The position numbers were made by a program, and so were the translations under genes. Positions 1-6,716 of a stretch of DNA of 64,000 bases are shown here, piece by piece. The notes beneath the pieces were generated by a model, which was not told the DNA's origin, searched no databases, and was given only the letters and a program-made list of their open reading frames with translations. Position 1 is the stretch's first letter. Each line of letters begins with the position of its first letter. This DNA is from Robiginitomaculum sp. (GTDB taxonomy: Bacteria; Pseudomonadota; Alphaproteobacteria; Caulobacterales; Maricaulaceae), in NCBI GenBank assembly GCA_030949705.1, contig JAUZSF010000018.1:62001-126000 (forward strand), given 5' to 3'.

Positions 1-1176
1 CGAGCGCAAGGCATCGGCATAGGCGGTTACCAGCCGGTCATTGTCGGGATTCTCTTCGGCAAGTCTGCGAAAGACGGTCAGAGCCTCATCGCGATGATCC
101 GTGCGGAACAGGACCCGGGCGCGGTTCAGGTCTGCATCCAGACGATAAGGTGATTTTGGCGATATGCTGGCAAAGGCCCTTAAGGCATCTTCGGGGCGTT
201 TTTCAACTTCCATCACCCGGGCCAGCAATTGCACTGCGGCCCCGTGATCAGGATTAATAAAGCGGGCCATTTCCAGATAGACCAGCGATTTGTCAAAATG
301 CGCCTGCGCTGCCAAGATCTGCGATGTCCCATAAAGGGCCTCGGCGGCCCCTTCGCTGGCATTGCGCACCAGACGGCGCGGACGGCGTTTGGTGGTTTTA
401 TGGTCATTCAGCTGGGTCAGTGCCATCGTCGACATGGGGGCCTGGGCGAAAAAGTGGCTGGCCTTTTCATACACCGCCCTGGCCTCATCGATGCGGCCAT
501 GGCGCTCCAGAAACGCGCCATAGGCATAAAGCGCGCGGTCCGAGACCTGGCCCGGTTCGACCGCAATTTTATAGGCACCTTCGGCCTCGTCCGTGCGGTT
601 TTCCAGGTCCAGCATCAGCGCCAGTTGCAAATGCACAATGCGTGCAAAAACCGGGGCCTCGCCAGCGCTTTTGATATATTCAAGGGCCTTGTCTGCATCC
701 CCGGTGCCATAGGCGGCCCAACCGCGCAATAACTGCCTCACCTCGCCGTTAAACGGGCCGTATTTACCGGTTTCCAGCACACCAAGTGCCGCCGCATAAC
801 GCTTTTTCCCCAACGCATTGGTGGCAATGGCCAGACGCATAAGGTTGGCTTCGCTGTCGGTACCAAGCGCCGGGGCAGCATAATTCGCGCTGTCGGCAAT
901 CCGACCCGCCAATAGCGCGCTTAAGAAGGCCTGTTGGCGCAACAAATCATTATCGGGTTCTTTTTCCAGCGCCGCCGCATAATAGTGCGCAGCGGCATGC
1001 ACATCATTCATACCACTGGCAAAACGCGCGGCCAGATAGTCCCCATAGGCAGATTCCGTAACCCGTTCCCCACCCTCATCCACCAAAGAGGTGGTCGCAC
1101 AAGAAGCCAGCAGAAACAGCCCCGCGGCAATCGCAAAAGAGGCTATACTTCGTTTTATGGTCCTTGGGGATTTCAT
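1..1176 (-). CDS. TPR-repeat lipoprotein, C-terminus beyond left edge
   Basis: The reverse-strand frame stays open from the ATG at 1176 to the window edge. The N-terminus is a basic stretch, a hydrophobic core and a lipobox (LLASC, Cys at about residue 26), so the protein is probably acylated and anchored in the periplasm. The rest is alanine-rich helical sequence with repeated A-x-x-Y-Y-x-x-A-L-x-x-x-P-D-N patterns, which are tetratricopeptide repeats. TPR lipoproteins of this kind usually act as scaffolds; no partner is evident here. It lies 46 bp upstream of the ETF-QO stop codon in the opposite sense of transcription order, i.e. downstream of that gene on the same strand, so cotranscription is possible. 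The exact family is not recognised. Confidence 0.75.
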   Translation of the reverse strand, partial: MKSPRTIKRSIASFAIAAGLFLLASCATTSLVDEGGERVTESAYGDYLAARFASGMNDVHAAAHYYAAALEKEPDNDLLRQQAFLSALLAGRIADSANYAAPALGTDSEANLMRLAIATNALGKKRYAAALGVLETGKYGPFNGEVRQLLRGWAAYGTGDADKALEYIKSAGEAPVFARIVHLQLALMLDLENRTDEAEGAYKIAVEPGQVSDRALYAYGAFLERHGRIDEARAVYEKASHFFAQAPMSTMALTQLNDHKTTKRRPRRLVRNASEGAAEALYGTSQILAAQAHFDKSLVYLEMARFINPDHGAAVQLLARVMEVEKRPEDALRAFASISPKSPYRLDADLNRARVLFRTDHRDEALTVFRRLAEENPDNDRLVTAYADALRS

Positions 1177-1222
1177 ATTCCTAGCCTACGCCAAACCTTC
1201 ACACTCGCAAGTCATGGATACA

Positions 1223-2902
1223 TCACATATTCGGATAATTGGGGCCGCCGGCCCCTTCAGGACAGGTCCAGGTAATATTCTGTGACGGGTCTTTGATATC
1301 ACAGGTTTTACAGTGCACACAATTTTGCGCATTGATCTGGAAGCGCGGGTTTTCACCCTTGTCATCATAAATGAATTCGTACACCCCGGCCGGGCAATAG
1401 CGTTGTGACGGCCCGGCAAATGCCGGCAGATTAACATCCACCGGAACGTCCGGGTTGGCCAATTTCAAATGCACCGGCTGATCTTCTTCATGATTGGTGA
1501 ATGAAAACGACACGCTGGTCAGCTTGTCAAAGGTCAGCACCCCATCGGGTTTGGGATAGGCAATGGGTTTGTGTTCGCTGGCCGGCTCGGTGGATTGGGC
1601 ATCGGTTTTGCCATGATGCAACGTACCAAAGAAAGAAAACCCGCCGGTGATCGTGTTGACCCATAAATCCGCACCGGTCAGCGCAATGCCGCCTGCCCAC
1701 GTGCCAAACTTACTCCATAGCGGCTTGGCATTGCGTACAATTTTCAACTCGCGGCGGACCGGGCTGGCCTGATAGGCCTCGCTATAGCTGTCCAATACAT
1801 CACCGCCGCGGCCACTTTGCACCGCGTCAAACGCTGCCTTGGCCGCCATCATGCCGGTACGCATGGCATTATGGCTGCCCTTGATGCGCGGTAGATTCAT
1901 AAAGCCTGCGGCGCAACCGATCAGTGCCCCCCCCGGGAAAGCCAGTTCCGGTACCGACTGGAACCCGCCTTCGGTCAGGGCGCGCGCGCCATAGGCTATG
2001 CGCTTGCCACCTTCAAAGGTTTCGCGAATGGCCGGATGGGTTTTTAAGCGCTGAAATTCGTCATAGGGCGACAAATACGGGTTTTTGTAATTCAGATGCA
2101 CCACCAGACCCAGCGCCACATAATTGTCTTCAAAATGATAGAGGAAGGAGCCACCGCCGGTGGTATTGTCCAGTGGCCAGCCAAAGGTGTGTTGCACCAG
2201 GCCGGGTTTGAAGACCTCGTCACGTACCTGCCACAACTCTTTAATGCCGATGCCGAATTTTTGCGGATCGGAATTCTTGTCCAGTTCATATTTCGCAATG
2301 ATCTGCTTGGAGAGCGACCCGCGCGCCCCCTCGCCCAGCAAGACATATTTGCCGTTCAGCTCCATACCTGGCTGATAGTCCGGTTTGTACGAACCATCGG
2401 CAGCCACACCAAAGACGCCAGCCACCACACCGCGCACCGCGCCATCGTCATTGTACAAAATTTCAGAGGCGGCCATGCCGGGATAGACCTCGACACCCAT
2501 GTTTTCCGCCTGCTCGGCCAGCCAGCGGCACAGATTGGCCAGCGAGACAATATAATTGCCATGATTGTGAACCAGCGGCGGCATGACAAAGCCCGGCAGG
2601 GTGAGCGATCCGGCCTCGCCCAGAACCATAAAGCGATCCTTGGTCACCTTGGTGGTGACCGGTGCGCCCCGCTCGGCCCAATCGGGAAAGAGCTCATTCA
2701 GGCCACAGGGGTCCAGCACCGCCCCCGAAAGAATGTGTGCCCCCACTTCGGAGCCTTTTTCCAACACCACCACCGAAAGCTCCTGCCCGGCGTCTTGCGC
2801 CAGTTGCTTAAGATGAATGGCCGCGCTTAACCCCGCTGGCCCAGCCCCAACAATCACCACATCAAAATCCATGGCTTCGCGCGTCATTTCCTGATCACTC
2901 AT
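1223..2902 (-). CDS. Electron transfer flavoprotein-ubiquinone oxidoreductase (ETF-QO)
   Basis: This enzyme passes electrons from reduced ETF, fed by acyl-CoA and amino-acid dehydrogenases, to ubiquinone at the inner membrane. Near the N-terminus is an FAD-binding Rossmann motif (VVIVGAGPAGLSAA). The C-terminus carries the [4Fe-4S] cysteines (CPAG, then CVHCKTC and WTCPEGAGGP), as in human ETFDH. The length, about 559 residues, is normal for the bacterial form. A longer frame extends to 3082, but the ATG at 2902 (MSDQEMT) has a GAGGG Shine-Dalgarno sequence about 7 nt upstream and places the FAD motif close to the N-terminus, so that start is preferred. It is divergent from the uracil-DNA glycosylase gene, with about 135 bp between their starts. 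Confidence 0.96.
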   Translation of the reverse strand: MSDQEMTREAMDFDVVIVGAGPAGLSAAIHLKQLAQDAGQELSVVVLEKGSEVGAHILSGAVLDPCGLNELFPDWAERGAPVTTKVTKDRFMVLGEAGSLTLPGFVMPPLVHNHGNYIVSLANLCRWLAEQAENMGVEVYPGMAASEILYNDDGAVRGVVAGVFGVAADGSYKPDYQPGMELNGKYVLLGEGARGSLSKQIIAKYELDKNSDPQKFGIGIKELWQVRDEVFKPGLVQHTFGWPLDNTTGGGSFLYHFEDNYVALGLVVHLNYKNPYLSPYDEFQRLKTHPAIRETFEGGKRIAYGARALTEGGFQSVPELAFPGGALIGCAAGFMNLPRIKGSHNAMRTGMMAAKAAFDAVQSGRGGDVLDSYSEAYQASPVRRELKIVRNAKPLWSKFGTWAGGIALTGADLWVNTITGGFSFFGTLHHGKTDAQSTEPASEHKPIAYPKPDGVLTFDKLTSVSFSFTNHEEDQPVHLKLANPDVPVDVNLPAFAGPSQRYCPAGVYEFIYDDKGENPRFQINAQNCVHCKTCDIKDPSQNITWTCPEGAGGPNYPNM

Positions 2903-3037
2903 ATCGGCCCTCACTTTAATCGGTTTTTCCTCTCTTAACCGACCCTTGCCCCCAGGGCCATAGCTTTGATGCCCCACTGGTGCAAGATCGTGCATTTGTT
3001 CGAAAAATATCCTAAACTCGCCTGGAAAGGCATGGTG

Positions 3038-3877
3038 ATGAGCAATCCGGTTAAAACACCCGACAGCATTTCCACGGCCCATCAGGCCTTGAACGCCTGG
3101 TGGGAGGCCGCCGGCGTGGACATACCCCCTGTGCCCAAAAAGGCCCGGCCTACCAGACCAACGTCACCCTCCACCCCGGCCAGATCGCCGCACGTCGCCG
3201 CCTCCCCGGCCTCACCACCACCCAAAAGCCCAGCCGCGCCCGCCCCGGCACTGGCCCGCCAAGCCGCCGCCAGCGCCGAATCGCTGGAGGCGTTAAAAAC
3301 CGCGCTTGAAAATTTTGATGCCGGGCCGGTCAAAGCCGGGGCGCGCCATACGGTTTTTGCCCGGGGCAATCCCAAGGCCCCCATCATGATCATTGGCGAG
3401 GCCCCCGGGCGCGATGAGGATGAACAAGGCCTGCCCTTTGTCGGGGCCTCCGGCCAATTGCTGGATCGAATGCTGCGCACCGCGGGCTTTGGCGAAGACG
3501 ATATCTATATCACCAATGCCTTTAACTGGCGGCCGCCCAAAAACCGCAAGCCCACGCCGGATGAACTGGCCATGACCCTGCCGTTTCTGGAACGCCATAT
3601 CGCCTTGATCGCCCCCAAAATTATCCTGCTGGTGGGCGCCAGCCCGATGCAGGCGGTGCTGGGCCTGTCCGCCGGCATCACCCGCGCCCGGGGCCAGTGG
3701 CATGATTATACGGTCAAGAATGCGGACGGCACCAATAGCGATCAAACCATCCCGGCTCTGCCCACCTTCCACCCGGCCTTCCTTTTGCGTGCGCCACTGG
3801 CCAAACGCGATGTCTGGCATGATTTACAGAGTATCCGGGAACGGCTGGCGGCAATCGACGGAAAACAGTGTCATTGA
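3038..3877 (+). CDS. Uracil-DNA glycosylase, family-4-like, without Fe-S cysteines
   Basis: This is a base-excision repair enzyme predicted to remove uracil from DNA. After a proline/alanine-rich N-terminal linker of about 80 residues comes the family-4 core: motif 1 GEAPGRDEDEQGLPFVGASG, then TNAFNWRPPKNRKPTP and the C-terminal TFHPAFLLR segment. Classic family-4 enzymes ligate a [4Fe-4S] cluster with four cysteines. Here the position in the RPP motif is Trp, the one before PFLERH is Thr, and the only Cys is three residues from the end at GKQCH, so no cluster is expected. The start at 3038 has GGAAAGG 7 nt upstream; an in-frame ATG at 3032 is also possible, and one at 2966 is unlikely. The stop codon lies inside the first operator of the downstream toxin-antitoxin locus. 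Confidence 0.9.
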   Translation: MSNPVKTPDSISTAHQALNAWWEAAGVDIPPVPKKARPTRPTSPSTPARSPHVAASPASPPPKSPAAPAPALARQAAASAESLEALKTALENFDAGPVKAGARHTVFARGNPKAPIMIIGEAPGRDEDEQGLPFVGASGQLLDRMLRTAGFGEDDIYITNAFNWRPPKNRKPTPDELAMTLPFLERHIALIAPKIILLVGASPMQAVLGLSAGITRARGQWHDYTVKNADGTNSDQTIPALPTFHPAFLLRAPLAKRDVWHDLQSIRERLAAIDGKQCH

Positions 3878-3911
3878 CACAATTAACTTGACATTTTCGT
3901 GTCAATGACAC
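3868..3911. promoter_or_regulatory. Twin 13-bp palindromic operator of the toxin-antitoxin operon
   Basis: Two copies of GTGTCA-N-TGACAC occur at 3868-3880 (centre T) and 3899-3911 (centre A). They are 31 bp apart start to start, about three helical turns. A TTGACA -35 hexamer lies between them (3888-3893). The second copy sits between this hexamer and the candidate -10 elements CACTAT (3911-3916, spacer 17) and TATTAT (3914-3919, spacer 20). This geometry fits an autorepressor, most simply the downstream XRE-type antitoxin alone or with its toxin. The palindromes and spacing are directly visible; the binding protein is inferred. Confidence 0.75.
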
Positions 3912-3917
3912 ACTATT

Positions 3918-4250
3918 ATGTATGAAATTTGTTCGCACGACACCTTATGTCAAAGCGCTTGCCAGGATGAAGTTGAGGCATTCGAGGATGCCATTGCGGC
4001 CAACCCGCTGGTAGGGAAGCTCATTCCCGGTCTTGGTGGCATGCGCAAATTTCGCTTTGCCTATGGTAATAAAGGCAAACGCGGTGGTGGACGGACGATT
4101 TATTATTATGCCGCCGGGCCAGACACCGCCTTTATGATTGCGGCCTATGCCAAAAGTAAAAAGACCGACCTGACCCCGGCCGAGAAAAAAGAAATCGCCA
4201 AACTGGCAAAAGAGCTGGCGCGGCATTCAAAAAAGAGCGGAGAGATATGA
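3918..4250 (+). CDS. HigB/RelE-family toxin (Gp49-like), probable N-terminal frameshift
   Basis: The body of the protein (NPLVGKLIPGLGGMRKFRFA, then GKRGGGRTIYYYA and a lysine-rich C-terminus) matches the RelE-like toxins of HigB-type modules, which cleave mRNA at ribosomes. The open frame begins with the atypical MYEICSHDTLCQSACQ. A second ATG at 3922, in the +1 frame, encodes MKFVRTTPYVKALARM, which is what the N-terminus of this family looks like. The two frames would join near 3960-3970. Relative to relatives, about four codons plus one base appear altered there, so the toxin may be inactivated. If the open frame is functional as it stands, its first 16 residues are non-homologous. It overlaps the antitoxin start by 4 nt. 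Confidence 0.7.
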   Translation: MYEICSHDTLCQSACQDEVEAFEDAIAANPLVGKLIPGLGGMRKFRFAYGNKGKRGGGRTIYYYAAGPDTAFMIAAYAKSKKTDLTPAEKKEIAKLAKELARHSKKSGEI

Positions 4251-4546
4251 TGACCACCTTAGCCAATGATCTTCGTGAAGGCTTAAAAGAAGCCATCGCG
4301 CACACCAAGGGTGATATCACCCTGCCAACGCGCAGTGTTGATCCCCTGCCCGCCGAAGCCATTTTGCACATCCGTAAAAGCGTATCTAAAAACCGCAAGG
4401 ATTTTGAGCGCCGCTTTGGCATCCCCGCCGAAACCCTGCGCGGCTGGGAAACCGGCCTGCGCGTTCCCGACCAAACCGCGCGGGTATTTTTGCGGGTGAT
4501 CGAAAAGACCCCCGAAGAAGTGGAGAAGGCCGTTATGGGTGGGTGA
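4247..4546 (+). CDS. HigA-like XRE-family antitoxin and autorepressor
   Basis: This protein of about 99 residues has a helix-turn-helix in its second half (FGIPAETLRGWETGLRVPD, about residues 56-75), as in antitoxins of the HigA/MqsA-like XRE group. It should neutralise the upstream RelE-like toxin and bind the operator pair ahead of the operon. The ATG at 4247 overlaps the toxin stop codon, with a GGAGAG Shine-Dalgarno sequence; the adjacent ATG at 4250 could serve equally. Toxin-first order is typical for higBA. The antitoxin frame is intact although the toxin seems frameshifted. Confidence 0.85.
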   Translation: MMTTLANDLREGLKEAIAHTKGDITLPTRSVDPLPAEAILHIRKSVSKNRKDFERRFGIPAETLRGWETGLRVPDQTARVFLRVIEKTPEEVEKAVMGG

Positions 4547-4556
4547 GAGGAATAGC

Positions 4557-4607
4557 ATGAGCAAAAAAGATATTGGTTTGCAACTTAAGTTAACTGGGTG
4601 CATATGA
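4557..4607 (+). other. Short leader-like ORF or gene remnant (16 codons)
   Basis: ATG at 4557 with a good AGAGGAA ribosome-binding site encodes MSKKDIGLQLKLTGCI and then stops at 4605-4607. It sits 10 bp after the antitoxin stop, in the same frame as the AT-rich orphan that begins at 4626, with two stop codons (4605 and 4611) between them. It could be the truncated start of a former third operon gene, cut when the AT-rich sequence arrived, or a leader peptide. No homology can be claimed. Confidence 0.3.
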
Positions 4608-4625
4608 CGATAAACCACCCAACTT

Positions 4626-5159
4626 ATGAGAAACCTCTCTACTTTTTTTGCTGATGCCATAAAAATGGTTATTAAAGATATAGAGCGCGCATCTGAAGAT
4701 ATGGACGCGGAAGAATTACAATTCGTGATATATGAGGACATAGAGTTTATTGAAACCTTGCTTAGTGCTTCATTTTTAGTCATTCAGACCTACATTACTT
4801 TAGTCCTCGAGAAAGCAAAGGCACTTTGCAAAAATTCTCATGAATCTCATGCTGATTACAAGAAACGTATACTAAAAAAAGGACCTTCTTTCGATGAAAA
4901 TTATTCTAAAATTGAAATCTTGTGGGCACTGGCAAATTACGTAAAACACAATGAAGAGTGGACTCAAGATATATGGAAAAATCCAGAAGCTAAGCAAGAA
5001 GTCAAAGCTGTCGGCCTTAGATTAGGCTCAACAGGTAACTTACGTAAAGCAGCAAAAGCCTTGGGAAATGAGAATTTTAGCGACACATCAGTGTTCATCA
5101 AGATTGTTGATGATTGGGCTAAAGAAATTTATGAAGAAGCATCGTCGGCGTCTACATAA
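4626..5159 (+). CDS. Hypothetical protein of AT-rich composition
   Basis: The predicted protein has 177 residues, is mostly alpha-helical with many acidic and lysine residues, and has no signal peptide or membrane segment. A segment NYVKHNEEWTQDIW (about residues 106-119) resembles a KH-x-E-W signature seen in uncharacterised helical proteins, but no family is recognised. The codon use and base composition are much richer in A and T than in all flanking genes, which suggests recent acquisition. No clear Shine-Dalgarno sequence precedes the ATG at 4626; an internal ATG at 4665 is an alternative. Its place directly behind a toxin-antitoxin pair, followed by a palindromic repeat, marks an accessory insertion spot. 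Confidence 0.6.
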   Translation: MRNLSTFFADAIKMVIKDIERASEDMDAEELQFVIYEDIEFIETLLSASFLVIQTYITLVLEKAKALCKNSHESHADYKKRILKKGPSFDENYSKIEILWALANYVKHNEEWTQDIWKNPEAKQEVKAVGLRLGSTGNLRKAAKALGNENFSDTSVFIKIVDDWAKEIYEEASSAST

Positions 5160-5167
5160 ACATCCCC

Positions 5168-5236
5168 GTCATCCCGGCGAAGGCCGGGATCCAAATTGAG
5201 GCATCACTATGGATTGCGGCCTTCGCCGCAATGACG
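5168..5236. repeat. Palindromic intergenic element with two hairpins
   Basis: The element begins CGTCAT and ends ATGACG. It contains two perfect 8-bp hairpins: ATCCCGGC-gaag-GCCGGGAT (5171-5190) and ATTGCGGC-cttc-GCCGCAAT (5213-5232). The same plan, with different stem sequences, recurs at 56631-56711 and partly at 6476-6712. Such CGTCATCCCGG elements are common non-coding repeats in alphaproteobacterial genomes. It follows the AT-rich orphan at its 3' end and could also act as an RNA-stabilising structure. Confidence 0.8.
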
Positions 5237-5279
5237 AATAGTTTGTTATCATACCCCTGCCTTTCCCGAACGACATTGG

Positions 5280-5594
5280 ATGCAAAAATTGAAACCCGAT
5301 CTGCAATTTGAATTTACCGCCGCACTGTGGCTGTACCCCGGCAAGGCGGCCTGGCATTTTGTCACGGTGCCCAAGGCCATATCCGAAGAGATCAAATTTT
5401 TTACCAGCGCCAATAAAACCGCCTGGGGGTCGGTGCGGGTGGGCGTGCGCATAGGGCAAAGCCAATGGAACACCTCGCTGTTTCCCGATAAAAAATCCGG
5501 ATGCTATTTCCTGCCCATCAAGGCAGAGATCCGCAAGAAAGAAAAAATCAGCACCGGTGATGCGCTGGACATCCAACTGGATGTGCTGGTTTAG
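5280..5594 (+). CDS. DUF1905 domain protein
   Basis: A 104-residue protein that is a single DUF1905 domain, a small beta-barrel-like fold of unknown function. The family-like segments are LWLYPGKAAWHFVTVP, WGSVRVGVRIGQSQW, SLFPDKKSGCYFLPIKAEIR and a C-terminal GDALDIQL. There is no signal peptide, so it is cytoplasmic. It stands alone between a palindromic repeat and a predicted terminator, hence monocistronic. The ATG at 5280 is the first in-frame start; its Shine-Dalgarno sequence is weak. Confidence 0.85.
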   Translation: MQKLKPDLQFEFTAALWLYPGKAAWHFVTVPKAISEEIKFFTSANKTAWGSVRVGVRIGQSQWNTSLFPDKKSGCYFLPIKAEIRKKEKISTGDALDIQLDVLV

Positions 5595-5642
5595 CCTCTC
5601 AGGCCAAAAATAAACACATGCCGATAAGGGCAACAAAACAAG

Positions 5643-5669
5643 AGGTTATCATTTTACGATAGCCTTTTT
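5643..5669 (+). terminator. Rho-independent terminator after the DUF1905 gene
   Basis: AGGTTATC (5643-5650) can pair with GATAGCCT (5658-5665) with one G-U pair and a 7-nt loop. The stem is followed by a run of five T. It lies about 50 nt downstream of the DUF1905 stop codon. Confidence 0.6.
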
Positions 5670-5702
5670 GGTCTATTATTTATAACATAATATATATTGT
5701 TT

Positions 5703-5731
5703 TTGACTTTGTGCTCATAATTTCTTACATA
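5703..5731 (+). promoter_or_regulatory. Sigma-70-type promoter of the membrane protein/XRE pair
   Basis: TTGACT (5703-5708) and TACATA (5726-5731) are 17 bp apart, in an AT-rich stretch ending about 30 bp before the ATG at 5762. This is a prediction from consensus only. Confidence 0.45.
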
Positions 5732-5761
5732 CCAATCAGGAAATTCATTAGGAAGAACACA

Positions 5762-6238
5762 ATGTCCCTCAAAATATGGTCGTCTCTTTCAAACCGGGAA
5801 AAGAACATTATGGGCGCCATGGCGCTGGATGGGGCGGTGACGCTGTATTATTTTTCACACGCCATGGCGCTGAATGGCGGGCCAAGTCTGAACAGTCTGG
5901 CCATGGGGATATTGGTCGGCAAAACCATTGTTCTCTCCATAGTGCTGGCCATTTTGCTGCATATGCTGATCAACGGACGCAAAGATCCCGAAGCCGCGGA
6001 TGAACGCGATAGCGTCTTTGAGGGCAAGGCCAATGCCATTGCCTATGTGGTGTTATTGCTGGGCGTGATGATCGTTATGGGAAGCGTTCTCACGGGCAGC
6101 TGGTTTGATACTGCCTTCGCGGCGATCCGTTTCATCAACACACCGTTTTTTGTCTTTCACGGGCTGGTGCTGGCCATTACCGCCTCGGACTTTGCCCGCC
6201 ACAGCGCGCAGCTGGTTTTCTATCGACGGGGCTATTGA
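5762..6238 (+). CDS. Integral membrane protein paired with a small XRE regulator
   Basis: This protein of 158 residues has four predicted transmembrane segments (near residues 15-35, 42-66, 95-115 and 130-150) and a charged cytoplasmic loop NGRKDPEAADERD between segments 2 and 3. The start at 5762 (MSLKIWSSL) is chosen because AGGAAG lies 6 nt upstream; an in-frame ATG at 5711 would lie over the predicted promoter. The next gene, a 76-residue helix-turn-helix protein, begins 1 nt after the stop. Small membrane protein plus YozG-like XRE regulator is a recurrent two-gene unit; the membrane partner may modulate the regulator or be its target. Its biochemical function is unknown. Confidence 0.75.
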   Translation: MSLKIWSSLSNREKNIMGAMALDGAVTLYYFSHAMALNGGPSLNSLAMGILVGKTIVLSIVLAILLHMLINGRKDPEAADERDSVFEGKANAIAYVVLLLGVMIVMGSVLTGSWFDTAFAAIRFINTPFFVFHGLVLAITASDFARHSAQLVFYRRGY

Positions 6239-6239
6239 G

Positions 6240-6470
6240 ATGGCCAAAAAACCACCCTGCAATATCCGCAATACCATCCGGTCTTTACGTTTTCATGCGA
6301 ATGAGATGACGCAAGCCGAGCTGGCCGAAAAAATCGGCGTTACCCGGCAAACCGTGTTGGCGATTGAGGCGGCAAAATACCCGCCCTCGCTGGAGTTGGC
6401 CTTTCGCATTGCCGAGGTTTTTGATGTACCGCTGGGCGAGGTGTTTATGCGGGAAAATGCTAAAAAGTAA
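6240..6470 (+). CDS. Small XRE-family transcriptional regulator
   Basis: A 76-residue protein made almost wholly of a helix-turn-helix: IRSLRFHANEMTQAELAEKI, then VTRQTVLAIEAAKYPPSLEL, ending ALGEVF-type sequence (VPLGEVFM). It belongs to the YozG/YgzD-like group of stand-alone regulators. The start at 6240 is one base after the membrane-protein stop, so translation is coupled. The frame is open upstream to 6105, but that extension is only the out-of-frame shadow of the membrane gene. It probably controls its own operon. Confidence 0.88.
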   Translation: MAKKPPCNIRNTIRSLRFHANEMTQAELAEKIGVTRQTVLAIEAAKYPPSLELAFRIAEVFDVPLGEVFMRENAKK

Positions 6471-6475
6471 GCGTG

Positions 6476-6586
6476 TCATCCCGGACTTGATCTGCGCAAT
6501 GCATCCTTCGAGACGATTGCTTCGCAATCCCTCAGGATGAGGAGGTAATTAGCAACACCTCATGCTGAGGTGGCGCGTTAGCGCCC
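6476..6586. repeat. Cluster of REP-like palindromes
   Basis: The stretch opens with TGTCATCCCGG, as in the other repeats here. It then holds nested palindromes: CATCCT (6502-6507) with AGGATG (6534-6539) around the hairpin GATTGC-ttc-GCAATC (6515-6529); ACCTCA-tgc-TGAGGT (6557-6571); and GGCGC-gtta-GCGCC (6572-6585). These CATCCTTCGAGA and CTCAGGATGAGG motifs are typical dispersed alphaproteobacterial repeats. No protein-coding potential is apparent. Confidence 0.75.
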
Positions 6587-6601
6587 TCGAAACATAAAAG
6601 C

Positions 6602-6712
6602 GTGTCATCCCGGAAAAGGGTCCGGGACGCTGAAATTGCCTCATGCCCGGCCTGTGGGCATAGCCCACATGCGTTCGGCCTGAAAAGCGTCCCCCCGGAC
6701 CCTTTTCCGGGC
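6602..6712. repeat. Long imperfect inverted repeat at the 3' end of mmsA
   Basis: The arm at 6609-6631 (CCCGGAAAAGGGTCCGGG plus ACGCT) is complementary to 6686-6711, apart from three extra C. Between them sits a small hairpin GTGGGC-ata-GCCCAC. The element starts GTGTCATCCCGG, again linking it to the repeat family of 5168-5236. It ends 5 bp from the mmsA stop codon, so it may also help to end transcription from both sides. Confidence 0.7.
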
Positions 6713-6716
6713 GGCC

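Noticed and set aside
5168-6712. Insertion sequence or integron
   Set aside because: Palindromic repeats occur, but there is no transposase or integrase frame and no target-site duplication could be identified.
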